The position numbers and the translations under genes are program-made. This document shows, in pieces, positions 1-8,044 of a DNA stretch of 64,000 nt. How positions within the stretch are numbered: position 1 is the first letter of the stretch; every line of letters starts with the position of its first letter. The notes under the pieces are model-generated. The model saw only the letters and a list, made by a program, of their open reading frames with translations, searched no databases and was not told the DNA's origin. This stretch comes from an uncultured Muribaculaceae bacterium. GTDB lineage: Bacteria; Bacteroidota; Bacteroidia; Bacteroidales; Muribaculaceae. The stretch covers positions 10,891 to 74,890 of the forward strand of contig CAJUBL010000003.1 in the NCBI GenBank assembly GCA_910584665.1, in the 5' to 3' direction.

Positions 1-130
1 GTTCGCCGCCTGAGTCCACAACGCGTGCCTTGACAAGGATCATCTTGTCGTTGCTCTGTGCCGGCAGTGTCATGGCGACCATGAGGAAGCATACTAGCAT
101 GATGGCTTTGTGAATGATTGGATGCTTCAT
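1..130 (-). CDS. Secreted protein, N-terminal fragment
   Basis: Only the first 43 codons are present; the rest lies beyond the left edge. The start ATG is followed by a few polar and basic residues, a hydrophobic stretch (AIMLVCFLMVAMTL) and a likely signal peptidase site PAQS, so the product is probably exported. The start lies 14 nt beyond the stop of the S9 peptidase gene on the same strand, so the two are probably co-transcribed. The mature start (KMILVKARVVDSGGE) would suit a beta-sandwich or carboxypeptidase-regulatory-like domain, but too little is visible to assign a family. Confidence 0.7.
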   Translation of the reverse strand, partial: MKHPIIHKAIMLVCFLMVAMTLPAQSNDKMILVKARVVDSGGE

Positions 131-144
131 AAATTATCGTTGGT

Positions 145-2445
145 TTATTTGTGATTTATTATGTCGGTATGTCCGGGACTGTAGTCAAGCAGGTTATCCA
201 CAAAATAGTACCGTATGAGGTTCTGATAATACGGGCACATGACACCGTGATCCTTTCCGGGCAGGATGAACATATCGAAACGTTTGCCCTCGCGTATCAG
301 GGCGTCGGCCATACGGTAGGTACATGAAGGCGGCACATTCTTGTCGACATCGCCGGTGATGAGCATCAGGCGTCCCCGGAGACTGGCCGCGAGTTCCATG
401 TTGGTAGGCGCCTTGCAGCTGAATGTGGTCCTGCCCGTTACACTGTCGGTCGACTCATCGAGTCCGTGGAATGCCTCTGCCCACCATTGTATGTAGATAT
501 TGTTGTCATGGTTGCCCGATGCAGCCACGGCCACTTTGTAAAAATCGGGGTATGTGAGTATGGCGGCTACAGTCTGGAATGCGCCTCCCGAGTGTCCGTA
601 GATCCCTACGCGGTCAAGGTCTATGAAAGGATGCCGGCGTGCCAGCTCCTCGATTGTGTGGCGGTCGTCGGCCAGCGGATAGTCACGCAGGTTGCCGTAG
701 CCGTAGGTATAGAAATCACGGCCGCGTAACGGCGAACTGCCGCGTGACGACGCGCATATCACTACGAATCCCAGTTCGGCAAGACTCTGGTTGCCATTGT
801 CGTCGACGGCAAACTCACGCGTTATCTGGTCATCCTGAGGCCCGGGGTATACGTTGCTTATTATGGGGTACTTACGTGTGGGATCGAAATCGCCGGGAAG
901 ATACATCATGCCATAGAGGTCGGTCACACCGTCAGCGGCTTTTACCCTGAATCGTTCCGGGGCTTTCCATCCGGCTGCGATGAGGCCGCTGAGATCCATT
1001 GTGTCGACAAGATGTCCCCGCTCGGGATGTGATATCTCGAAAGCCCGCAGTCTCGGGGACATATCGATGCGTGAATATCTGTCTATGCCATACCGTCCGT
1101 CGGGAGACAGGCTGAGTTCGTGCTGGGCTTCGGCGGGAGTGAGCGACATTTGCTCCGATCCGTCAAGCCGGGCGCTGTAGTAATGTCGCAGATACGGATC
1201 GCCGTCAGGCTCGTTGCCGTATCCTGCGAAAATTATCGAACGTCCGAGAGTGTCGATCCTGACAATCTCACCTGCTACGAGGCTGTCGCCTGTGGTGATA
1301 CGGTTCCTGAGATTGCCCTCAGAGTCATAGAGGTAGTAGTTGCCGCGCCCGGTGCGTTCGGACCACCAGATTATCTCCCGGCCTCCGTTTAACAGACGGT
1401 AATTGAAAAGAGTAAGGTTCATGTGAGGCTCACACTGCTCGCTGATCAGTTCGGTCACGGTGCCGTCAGGCACATTTATGCGGCATAGGTCGATACGGTC
1501 ACCGCGGCGGCTGCGGCGTGTGAAATATAGAGCGTCGGCCGAGCGGTGATAGTTCATGTCTACCGTCTGGTCAGGATATTTGTCAATTGGCAGATATTGT
1601 CCCAGCCCGGTCTCGGGATTGAACCAGTAGATGCGGAAGCGGCGTACACCTTCGTCGCCCGGCATGGGCATCCTGAATGTGTTTACCCGAGGACGTCCCT
1701 CTCCGAGCGACTCGATGAAACCCATTTCCCTGATGCCGCTGTTGTCGTAGATGTTCTGGATGAAGCGGTTGCCGGCCCAGAATCCCGGGACATTGTTCTC
1801 AATGGTATCATTTCTGAACCGGTAGGTATGTGATGCGTCCTCACGACCGTCATCGGTCAGTCGTGTCACACCTCCGGTCCTGTTGTTCCGTACATAAAGA
1901 TCATATCCGCATCCTAACATCGTATGGGTCGAGTCTGCGTTATGAGCTTTGCTTCCGAAACCTACAGATCGAGATCCTTTCGGTTTCTCTGCCTTTTCAG
2001 ATTTCCCTGCTTCTTTCAGTTTACCTGACCGGATGTCATATATGAGAGTTTTCCCTTTCCTGGTGACTGTGAAACGTCGTGTGTTGCCTGGCCTGAATGA
2101 TATGCCATATAGCGCTGGAGATGCCACGTCGAGTGTATCTCCCGTAATACGGGCATAGTCTGCGGCAAAACGGGTTATATCCTTTATCATGTCGCGGCGC
2201 TGTCCGGTCGATGCATCCACGATGTAATAGTGAGCTTTGCCGTCGTTCTCTTTCACGTTATAGTAAAAGCAGGGTGTGCCTTCCACCCATGTTGTGCTCA
2301 TCCTCTGACCCGAAATATATTTCTCGAGCGAGTCACCCGACATACGTTCGGCTTTCTGCCAGTCTGCGGATAGTGAACGTGGCGTACCGGCATATACTGT
2401 AAACGCTGAGAAAACAGCTAAAACTATATATAAGTTACGTAACAC
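145..2445 (-). CDS. S9 family peptidase, dipeptidyl peptidase IV-like
   Basis: A 766-aa exported serine peptidase of the prolyl oligopeptidase clan, expected to release dipeptides (often after Pro or Ala) from peptides in the periplasm. A signal peptide covers residues 1-19. Residues about 20-480 read as the beta-propeller domain, and about 500-766 form the alpha/beta hydrolase. The nucleophile Ser is in GHSGG (near 618), the Asp is probably in TGDVDKN (near 698), and the His is in PGKDHGV (near 733). The start codon is GTG: no in-frame ATG exists between the upstream stop and the signal peptide, and the next Met would remove the signal. Length is normal for DPP IV-like enzymes. A subtilase gene lies just upstream on the same strand, making a small protease cluster. 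Confidence 0.93.
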   Translation of the reverse strand: MLRNLYIVLAVFSAFTVYAGTPRSLSADWQKAERMSGDSLEKYISGQRMSTTWVEGTPCFYYNVKENDGKAHYYIVDASTGQRRDMIKDITRFAADYARITGDTLDVASPALYGISFRPGNTRRFTVTRKGKTLIYDIRSGKLKEAGKSEKAEKPKGSRSVGFGSKAHNADSTHTMLGCGYDLYVRNNRTGGVTRLTDDGREDASHTYRFRNDTIENNVPGFWAGNRFIQNIYDNSGIREMGFIESLGEGRPRVNTFRMPMPGDEGVRRFRIYWFNPETGLGQYLPIDKYPDQTVDMNYHRSADALYFTRRSRRGDRIDLCRINVPDGTVTELISEQCEPHMNLTLFNYRLLNGGREIIWWSERTGRGNYYLYDSEGNLRNRITTGDSLVAGEIVRIDTLGRSIIFAGYGNEPDGDPYLRHYYSARLDGSEQMSLTPAEAQHELSLSPDGRYGIDRYSRIDMSPRLRAFEISHPERGHLVDTMDLSGLIAAGWKAPERFRVKAADGVTDLYGMMYLPGDFDPTRKYPIISNVYPGPQDDQITREFAVDDNGNQSLAELGFVVICASSRGSSPLRGRDFYTYGYGNLRDYPLADDRHTIEELARRHPFIDLDRVGIYGHSGGAFQTVAAILTYPDFYKVAVAASGNHDNNIYIQWWAEAFHGLDESTDSVTGRTTFSCKAPTNMELAASLRGRLMLITGDVDKNVPPSCTYRMADALIREGKRFDMFILPGKDHGVMCPYYQNLIRYYFVDNLLDYSPGHTDIINHK

Positions 2446-2518
2446 TGATAAATTTTGTATATGGGCTTTTTCAAAGTTCTGTGTAAGTTCGTGATCTCAG
2501 AGCGGACCCGGCATGCTG

Positions 2519-4093
2519 TTAATATCTGGCGGCGAGTCTGATGGCTTCGCAGGCGTCAATTATGCCTCCGCGGGATCTGCCGCCGACACCCTCTGCAGGT
2601 CTGCTGCTCCTGACGAGTATATCCTTGACCTGAGCCGCTTTGAGTTTCGGATAGTAGGCGCGTATCATGGCTGCGACCGCCGAGACGATAGGAGTGGCTA
2701 TGCTTGTGCCGTCGGCAGTCATATATCTGTTGCCTGGGGAGGTCGATGTTATGTCGGTGCCGGGAGCGAAGATGTCGACTTTGTTACGGCCGTAGTTTGA
2801 CATGGGGGCGGGATTGCCATGCCGGTCAGATGCCGCTACACGTATGAAATTGTCATATATCTTTCCGTCACGGTCTATAGCTGATGGATAGTATCCTATC
2901 GGGTCGATGTCGGTGTGACTGTTGCCTGCGGCCTGTACCAGAAGCACATCGTGTTTCCGCGCATAGGCTATGGCCTGGTTGACCATGGTGGAGTCTGGCG
3001 ATGTGAGTTTGCCGAGACTCAGATTTATAACCTTGGCACCGTTGTCTACGGCATAGCGTATGGCAGTCGACACATCCTTGTCATACTCATCTCCGTCTGG
3101 CACGGCCCTGAGTATCATCAGGCTGGCCTGAGGGCAGACTCCGGTCACCCGATGATCCATAACACCTTGACCGGCAATGACTCCGGCTACGAATGTGCCA
3201 TGTTCGCAGTCACTGGCCTGCAGACAGGGATTGCCATAGTATATGTCATTGGCATCCTTGAGGTTGTCGCCCATCAGAAGACGTTTGTCCTGATCTCCTT
3301 CGATGCTGTTGAGCCGTTTTTCCATCAGTGACAGTGCATCGCGGTGTGTAGTGAGGAGCTGATTCCAGCTTGCATTGCTGCCGGCTTTCAGCAGGTCGAC
3401 TCCTATTACGCCTAACGCCTCTTCAAAGCGGCTGTTACCGGAACCTGAGGCTGTCACTGTTGAAACCTTCAGCGTGTCAGGTAGTTGACCGTATACCGCG
3501 ATAGCAACGGAGTCTATGTATCTGTAAGCCTCGTCCTTGACCATATTGTAGGCGTAGAATTTCAGATACGAATCAATGCCGGCTTTACGTCGCATTTTCA
3601 TGTAATACTCATACTCGTCGCGGTCGGTCACTGTTGATTCGTCGGCTCCTTTGTATTTGGGAAACAGCCGCTTGAACTCTCTGAATTCCTCGGTGCCGGC
3701 GCTGGTCATATTGAATGATCCGTCGGCTGTCCCAAGAAAATTCCAGCCGTGGATATCATCAATATATCCGTTGCGGTCACTGTCCTTGCCGTTCTTCTGT
3801 TCCTTGGGATTGTTCCATAGCGACGGTATGAGATCGATAGATGTTGTGTCGACACCAGAGTCTATGATGCCTACAATCACCTGTTTACGGGGTTTCATAC
3901 CTTGCTCGGCTATGTATTGCATGGCGCCGTCAAGATTTATTCCCTGACAAGAGTCATTCAGATGCTTGTGCCAGTCTATGTCGCTCACAGTTTCGGCCGG
4001 TCTGGCCGGTAATGATGAGACGAGTACTGCAGATAATAGCAGCAGTTTTGAAAATTTACATTTGTTGTTTACAATAACCGATTGCCTGTGCAT
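2519..4093 (-). CDS. Subtilisin-like serine protease (S8 family)
   Basis: A 524-aa exported endopeptidase. The N-terminal hydrophobic stretch (KLLLLSAVLVSSLPARPA) is a signal peptide. The catalytic triad is clear: Asp in GIIDSGVD (near 78), His in HGTFVAGV (near 299) and Ser in GTSIATP (near 463), with the oxyanion Asn in QAAGNSH. The segment between Asp and His is about 220 residues, against some 30 in classical subtilisins, so a large insertion sits between the first two catalytic residues. It is charged and contains a Tyr-rich stretch. There is no obvious C-terminal sorting domain. It precedes the DPP IV-like gene by 73 nt. The substrate cannot be told. Confidence 0.93.
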   Translation of the reverse strand: MHRQSVIVNNKCKFSKLLLLSAVLVSSLPARPAETVSDIDWHKHLNDSCQGINLDGAMQYIAEQGMKPRKQVIVGIIDSGVDTTSIDLIPSLWNNPKEQKNGKDSDRNGYIDDIHGWNFLGTADGSFNMTSAGTEEFREFKRLFPKYKGADESTVTDRDEYEYYMKMRRKAGIDSYLKFYAYNMVKDEAYRYIDSVAIAVYGQLPDTLKVSTVTASGSGNSRFEEALGVIGVDLLKAGSNASWNQLLTTHRDALSLMEKRLNSIEGDQDKRLLMGDNLKDANDIYYGNPCLQASDCEHGTFVAGVIAGQGVMDHRVTGVCPQASLMILRAVPDGDEYDKDVSTAIRYAVDNGAKVINLSLGKLTSPDSTMVNQAIAYARKHDVLLVQAAGNSHTDIDPIGYYPSAIDRDGKIYDNFIRVAASDRHGNPAPMSNYGRNKVDIFAPGTDITSTSPGNRYMTADGTSIATPIVSAVAAMIRAYYPKLKAAQVKDILVRSSRPAEGVGGRSRGGIIDACEAIRLAARY

Positions 4094-4170
4094 TGCGATA
4101 GTAAATGTGATTTCAGTATGTCAGATTGAAATCGGTAGTAGCTTTTAGATTTCGTAATTATAATAATTGC

Positions 4171-4178
4171 CAAAATTA
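4171..4178 (-). promoter_or_regulatory. Possible -7 box for the subtilase gene
   Basis: On the minus strand this reads TAATTTTG, matching the Bacteroidetes -7 consensus TAnnTTTG. It lies 77 nt upstream of the subtilase start codon. No TTG or TTTG is found about 20 nt further upstream, so support is only partial. Confidence 0.35.
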
Positions 4179-4232
4179 TAAAAAACCACAATATGAATAG
4201 TGAAAATTACGCAATGTTAACATAATTTACGA

Positions 4233-4274
4233 CAACCGGCACCACTTCGGTTATTTATGAAGTGGTGCCGGTTG
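4233..4274 (-). terminator. Hairpin terminator after the small membrane protein gene
   Basis: A perfect inverted repeat with 16-nt arms (CAACCGGCACCACTTC and its complement) and a 10-nt AT-rich loop begins 15 nt past the stop codon of the 4290-4703 gene. The sequence after it on the minus strand is AT-rich but has no long U tract, so it may depend partly on other factors. Confidence 0.6.
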
Positions 4275-4289
4275 TTATGAGGTGCTGTG

Positions 4290-4703
4290 TCAGTCGGCGT
4301 TTAGAGTGCGTGTTGACTCCAGTATGGGCAGATTGGTCTCGGTAGGAACGTAGATGACAGTCTTATTGCTGAGATCGGACTGCTGGCGTACCCACAGATA
4401 CTGGATATATGTAGGTGTTATGCTGCCGTTTTCTATACGTATGGCTTCGGCCGCACCTTTTGCGCGCTCTATCTCAGCCTGGGCGTTTAGTTTTTCGGCT
4501 TCCAGGTTGGCACGTGCCTCCTCGATTTTGATTTTGCGGTTCTGTTCGGCCTTGGCAAATTCGGCCTTACCCTCCATTTCCTGTGACCATACATTATACC
4601 ATGGCATAATGAAAGCCATGGCGGCTATTACGACAACGAGCCCCACGGCTCCCCATATAACCAGGCGTATGACCCGCCCTGAAACATTCTGATAATTGTT
4701 CAT
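4290..4703 (-). CDS. Small membrane-anchored helical protein, prohibitin/HflC-like tail
   Basis: A 137-aa protein with one N-terminal transmembrane helix (about residues 13-34), then a charged alpha-helical segment rich in Ala, Glu and Lys (about 45-95; AEFAKAEQNRKIKIEEARAN) and a short C-terminal region. The helical part resembles the segment after the SPFH domain in prohibitin or HflC-like proteins, but the SPFH domain itself is absent, so this is a stand-alone relative at best. I took the start at MNNYQN, directly before the membrane helix; an in-frame ATG at 4757 would add 18 residues unlike a signal sequence. Monocistronic, with a hairpin terminator behind it. Role unknown. Confidence 0.75.
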   Translation of the reverse strand: MNNYQNVSGRVIRLVIWGAVGLVVVIAAMAFIMPWYNVWSQEMEGKAEFAKAEQNRKIKIEEARANLEAEKLNAQAEIERAKGAAEAIRIENGSITPTYIQYLWVRQQSDLSNKTVIYVPTETNLPILESTRTLNAD

Positions 4704-4811
4704 ATTGCGAAAAAATAAGTATCTGTCGCAAAAATAAATAATGTTCCGCACATTCACAAAAAACGGAAATACAGTAACCGCTGTAAATTTGCAGACAGCT
4801 ATTATATCTCA

Positions 4812-4889
4812 ATAAATGCGGAATGGATTCCACAAATATCACGATAAATACGGAATGAATTCCATAAATATCGCGATAAATGCGGAATT
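4812..4889. repeat. Tandem 32-bp repeats with GGAAT..ATTCC palindromes
   Basis: Two head-to-tail copies of a 32-bp unit (4812-4843 and 4844-4875) plus a 14-nt start of a third (4876-4889). Each full unit runs ATAAAT(G/A)CGGAAT, then a short centre and ATTCC, then an AT-rich tail ending in CG. The two full units differ at only a few positions, and each holds a near-palindrome GGAATGGATTCC or GGAATGAATTCC. The array ends 54 nt before the ATPase start codon and just upstream of its -7 box, so it may be an operator array. Confidence 0.85.
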
Positions 4890-4904
4890 AAGAGTGATTT
4901 TTAC

Positions 4905-4912
4905 TATATTTG
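4905..4912 (+). promoter_or_regulatory. -7 box for the AAA ATPase gene
   Basis: TATATTTG matches the Bacteroidetes -7 consensus TAnnTTTG and lies 31 nt upstream of the ATPase start codon, immediately after the palindromic repeat array. The array occupies the -33 region, where no TTG is seen at the expected distance. Confidence 0.6.
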
Positions 4913-4943
4913 CAGTCAAAAATCAAAGAACCCGAATATTCTT

Positions 4944-6068
4944 ATGATAGAAAGAGTATTGAAAACCCGGATTGAAAAACTTCTGGGTGGAAATAAGGCA
5001 GTAATCATTATGGGGGCTCGTCAGGTTGGTAAGTCGACTCTTCTTCGTGAACTGATGAATGGACGTGATGATGTCTTGTGGCTGAATGGTGACGATGTTG
5101 ACATTCAGCGGTTATTTGAGAATATGACATCAACACGCCTTAAGGCACTGTTGGGTCCCAGACGGTTTATTGTTGTTGACGAGGCTCAACGTATACAGGA
5201 TATAGGATTGAGACTCAAACTTGTGACAGACCAGATGGAAGGAATACAGGTAATAGCTACCGGTAGTTCCTCTTTTCAACTTGCATCAAAAATAAGTGAG
5301 TCTCTTACCGGAAGAAAACGTGAATTTAAGATGTTCCCATTGACTTTTGGTGAGATGGTTGCTCATGATAATCTGCTTTCTGAATTAAGAATGCTCCCTC
5401 ACCGAATGGTTTATGGTTATTATCCTGAGGTCGTCAGTTTCCCAGGTCAGGAAACTGATATTCTTAAAGAACTGACATCAAGTTACCTGTATAAGGATAT
5501 TCTGCAACTGGATGGAATATTGAAACCGGACAGACTTGTAAGGTTGATGCAGGCTTTGTCTCGACAGATAGGAGATCAGGTCTCTTATCGGGAGATAGCG
5601 ATGTTGATAGGCTTAGACTCTAAGACTGTGGAGAGATATATTGATATACTTGAAAAAAATTATATTATATTCAGACTTGGAAGTTATTCGCGAAATCTTC
5701 GTAATGAATTGAAAAACAGTCGTAAAATCTATTTCTATGATCTTGGGATAAGAAATGCGGTGATATCGGATTTCCGGCCGGTGGAGAGCCGTAATGATGT
5801 TGGAGCAATGTGGGAGAACTATGTTGTGAGCGAACGTATAAAAAAGTTATCATATGACGGAATATGTTCTAATATATGGTTCTGGAGAACATTGAATCAG
5901 AGTGAAATTGACATAGTTGAGGAACGTGACGGCAACTTGCATGCTGTTGAGATCAAATGGAATAAATCAAAAGCAAAGACTAAAGTCCCGGCACAGTTTG
6001 CCAAAGCATATCCGACTGCAAGTTATGAGGTTGTGACGCCTGATAACATAGATGGTTATTTGCTGTAG
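4944..6068 (+). CDS. AAA ATPase of the AAA_14 / DUF4143 type
   Basis: A 374-aa protein with an N-terminal P-loop ATPase domain and a C-terminal DUF4143-type region. Walker A is GARQVGKST (about residues 24-32), Walker B is FIVVDEAQR, and a likely sensor motif is IATGSSSF. The C-terminal part has a winged-helix-like stretch (YREIAMLIGLDSKTVERYIDIL) followed by the nuclease-like core typical of DUF4143 (EIDIVEE...AVEIKW). That core resembles PD-(D/E)xK proteins, but activity is not established. These genes are commonly present in many copies in Bacteroidales; their function is unclear. By eye the gene is more AT-rich than its neighbours, consistent with recent arrival. It converges with the 64-aa membrane protein gene 16 nt away. 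Confidence 0.9.
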   Translation: MIERVLKTRIEKLLGGNKAVIIMGARQVGKSTLLRELMNGRDDVLWLNGDDVDIQRLFENMTSTRLKALLGPRRFIVVDEAQRIQDIGLRLKLVTDQMEGIQVIATGSSSFQLASKISESLTGRKREFKMFPLTFGEMVAHDNLLSELRMLPHRMVYGYYPEVVSFPGQETDILKELTSSYLYKDILQLDGILKPDRLVRLMQALSRQIGDQVSYREIAMLIGLDSKTVERYIDILEKNYIIFRLGSYSRNLRNELKNSRKIYFYDLGIRNAVISDFRPVESRNDVGAMWENYVVSERIKKLSYDGICSNIWFWRTLNQSEIDIVEERDGNLHAVEIKWNKSKAKTKVPAQFAKAYPTASYEVVTPDNIDGYLL

Positions 6069-6084
6069 TAATCATGAGAGAGGG

Positions 6085-6279
6085 CTAAAAAGTGATATCG
6101 AGGGACATCAGCAGTGATCTGACGAGCCGATAGGCACCCACTACAGTCAGCATGACCCCGAGGATATTGCATATCAGCTTGACATTGCGGCGAATGCGCC
6201 GGCTTCCGTACTCGAGACAGGGCGGTATGATCTTCCAGATCACCAGCCCCACAACAATAGTGATGACAGCTCCGATCAT
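6085..6279 (-). CDS. Small two-helix membrane protein, last gene of the left operon
   Basis: A 64-aa protein with two hydrophobic helices (about residues 3-20 and 36-55) separated by a basic loop (SRRIRRNVK), which should face the cytoplasm. No family recognised. It follows the SNase/transglutaminase-like gene by 24 nt on the same strand, so it is probably the last member of the nine-gene operon that starts at 21040. Its shortness leaves some doubt, but the start, spacing and clear membrane pattern support a real gene. Confidence 0.65.
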   Translation of the reverse strand: MIGAVITIVVGLVIWKIIPPCLEYGSRRIRRNVKLICNILGVMLTVVGAYRLVRSLLMSLDITF

Positions 6280-6303
6280 AATCAGATGGTATATATCAGT
6301 TTT

Positions 6304-7401
6304 TTAATTAAGTCTGGTCCAGCGCCATTCGCCATTGACACATGTGTAGGCATCACGCCTAATGGAACAATCATACAGTGGTCCTCCGGGATAATCGGCT
6401 TGCCAATCAAGGTTTAACCACCGACGGCCGTTACTGTCTGTGCGCACTGTATATGACGATATTATACAGTCATTGAATCTTTTTCTGATGATATTCTGAA
6501 CTTCAGAATCGGTGAAATCAGTGATGTCGGCCTCGGCAAACGCATGCCCGCCCATGGCATTGTCACCGGTGTTGATAGTCGCATTACCTCCGACAGCAAG
6601 CAGACATGAGGCCACAAGAACGGCAAAATCATCACAATCTCCTGTCAGAGAAGAATATATAGTCTCGGATGCGCGGGCTATGTATTCCTGGCCATTGGGG
6701 TCGTTGACATAGCGCCATTTCTGGCGGCAGTAGTCGAATATCTCGCATATCTGTCCCGGATTGAACGGACCTTCGGATTTAGCGGCAAGCTGGTTGGCAA
6801 ACGATTTGGTATAAGGTTGGTTATAGTCGGCGGCTTCCTGAAGCATGGCTATGTTGAGGTTTCCGTCTGAATACCATGTGTGATGTTTACGTTCGGGTTG
6901 CGGGGTGTAGTCAGGCAGGTCGATATCATCATGGTGATATGGAATAGGTTTGACTGGTTCGGGGTTGGGGTCAATCACAATGTCTGAAGCAAGGCGGCTG
7001 TATTCTCTGAAAGTTTGGAGACTGTCATTTAATTCCGGATTTTCCAACAGTACTGTACGTCCGTCTTTGATAAGGTTCCCGTTGATTGAACCTCTCCGTT
7101 GGTTCTTTACACGTAGGTATGCGTAATATTTGCGTCCCGTCCTGGCCGTACGTATATTGAATGGAGAGCCACTGTCATATATGACATTTACATCGCGGTC
7201 CAGATACTCCTCCTGTAGTGCTTTTTTTGAATCTCGTGTTGGCGTAACTCCTAACAGGCAGATTTTTACACCATTACTCAGAACTACAGTCGATCCGTCC
7301 TCGATGTGTTTGATTCGGGTACCGCCTGATGGCCAGATAATGATTAGAATTATCACAAAAATAACACCGAAAATAATCAGTTTGCGACTGTTAAGTTCCA
7401 T
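6304..7401 (-). CDS. Membrane-anchored SNase-like and transglutaminase-like protein
   Basis: A 365-aa protein with one N-terminal membrane helix (KLIIFGVIFVIILIIIW). Next comes a staphylococcal-nuclease-like fold (about residues 30-130) with the family signatures DGSTVVLSNG, ICLLGV and SINGNLIKDGRT. Whether the nuclease residues are intact is doubtful, and the domain may only bind. After a Pro-rich linker comes a transglutaminase-like cysteine domain: the probable nucleophile is in TGDCDDFAVL and the His in GGHAFAEAD, with an Asp in NLDWQADYP completing a Cys-His-Asp set. I chose the ATG at 7401 directly before the helix, leaving 11 nt from the preceding stop; an ATG at 7434 would add 11 residues and overlap that gene. 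Probably faces the periplasm. Penultimate gene of the left operon. Confidence 0.8.
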   Translation of the reverse strand: MELNSRKLIIFGVIFVIILIIIWPSGGTRIKHIEDGSTVVLSNGVKICLLGVTPTRDSKKALQEEYLDRDVNVIYDSGSPFNIRTARTGRKYYAYLRVKNQRRGSINGNLIKDGRTVLLENPELNDSLQTFREYSRLASDIVIDPNPEPVKPIPYHHDDIDLPDYTPQPERKHHTWYSDGNLNIAMLQEAADYNQPYTKSFANQLAAKSEGPFNPGQICEIFDYCRQKWRYVNDPNGQEYIARASETIYSSLTGDCDDFAVLVASCLLAVGGNATINTGDNAMGGHAFAEADITDFTDSEVQNIIRKRFNDCIISSYTVRTDSNGRRWLNLDWQADYPGGPLYDCSIRRDAYTCVNGEWRWTRLN

Positions 7402-7412
7402 ATGTGATTGTA

Positions 7413-8036
7413 TTATCGTAGTTCGATTTTGCATTTGTCAGTACATTCCCAGTATCCTCCTTCGACAACAACAGTCCCTTGGTCGCCGTCATATACAAAT
7501 ATCTCGCTGGCTGTGTCGAGATCGCCGGACATTATATCGCATAAAGAGGTAAGTATGTTGGGTGAGGTCTTGAAAAGAGGAAGTGCGCTTGAAAGCGGTT
7601 TGAATGTGGCTTTTGTCGGATTCTGTAAGGTGAGTTCATATTTGGCTCGTCCTGCTTCCTCGATGGGAAGAGGAGCCTGACGGTTAAAGCCATTGCCGTC
7701 GGGGTTAAGAAAATAGATTACTTCTTTATGATCAGGTATCTCGGTTTCTGTTGTTGATGTAGAAGCGATTGCTGACTTATCATCAGAAACTGGAATTGGC
7801 GGGATTACGGCTTTCTTTATTTGAGATGTGACATTATAGGGTGGTGGTGTAGTCGGTTTGTCGGATTTGTTCTCCATTATTTTAAATGTCCTGTTGATCT
7901 GTTCCAATTCAACAGAGATTTTTCTGAGTTCATCAGCTACCATCATAAGGCCATTAGAAATCTCACCGACTCGGTTGAGTGAGTCGGTGAGATTATTTAG
8001 ATTAGCCTTGATTTGAGATAAATCAAGTGTGGTCAT
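7413..8036 (-). CDS. Unknown small coiled-coil protein of the left operon
   Basis: A 207-aa soluble protein with no signal or membrane helix. Residues 1-55 form a heptad-like helix (LSQIKANLNNLTDSLNRVG...ELRKISVELEQINRTF) likely to make a coiled coil. Residues 60-100 are a Pro/Thr/Ser-rich linker. Residues about 105-207 form a compact domain ending in a pattern of alternating hydrophobic residues (GTVVVEGGYWECTDKCKIEL), probably beta-rich. I do not recognise the family. It starts 8 nt after the stop of the 1222-aa Hsp70-like gene, so the two are likely coupled, and it may act as a partner or oligomerisation adaptor of that ATPase (inference). Confidence 0.8.
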   Translation of the reverse strand: MTTLDLSQIKANLNNLTDSLNRVGEISNGLMMVADELRKISVELEQINRTFKIMENKSDKPTTPPPYNVTSQIKKAVIPPIPVSDDKSAIASTSTTETEIPDHKEVIYFLNPDGNGFNRQAPLPIEEAGRAKYELTLQNPTKATFKPLSSALPLFKTSPNILTSLCDIMSGDLDTASEIFVYDGDQGTVVVEGGYWECTDKCKIELR

Positions 8037-8044
8037 AGCACTTT

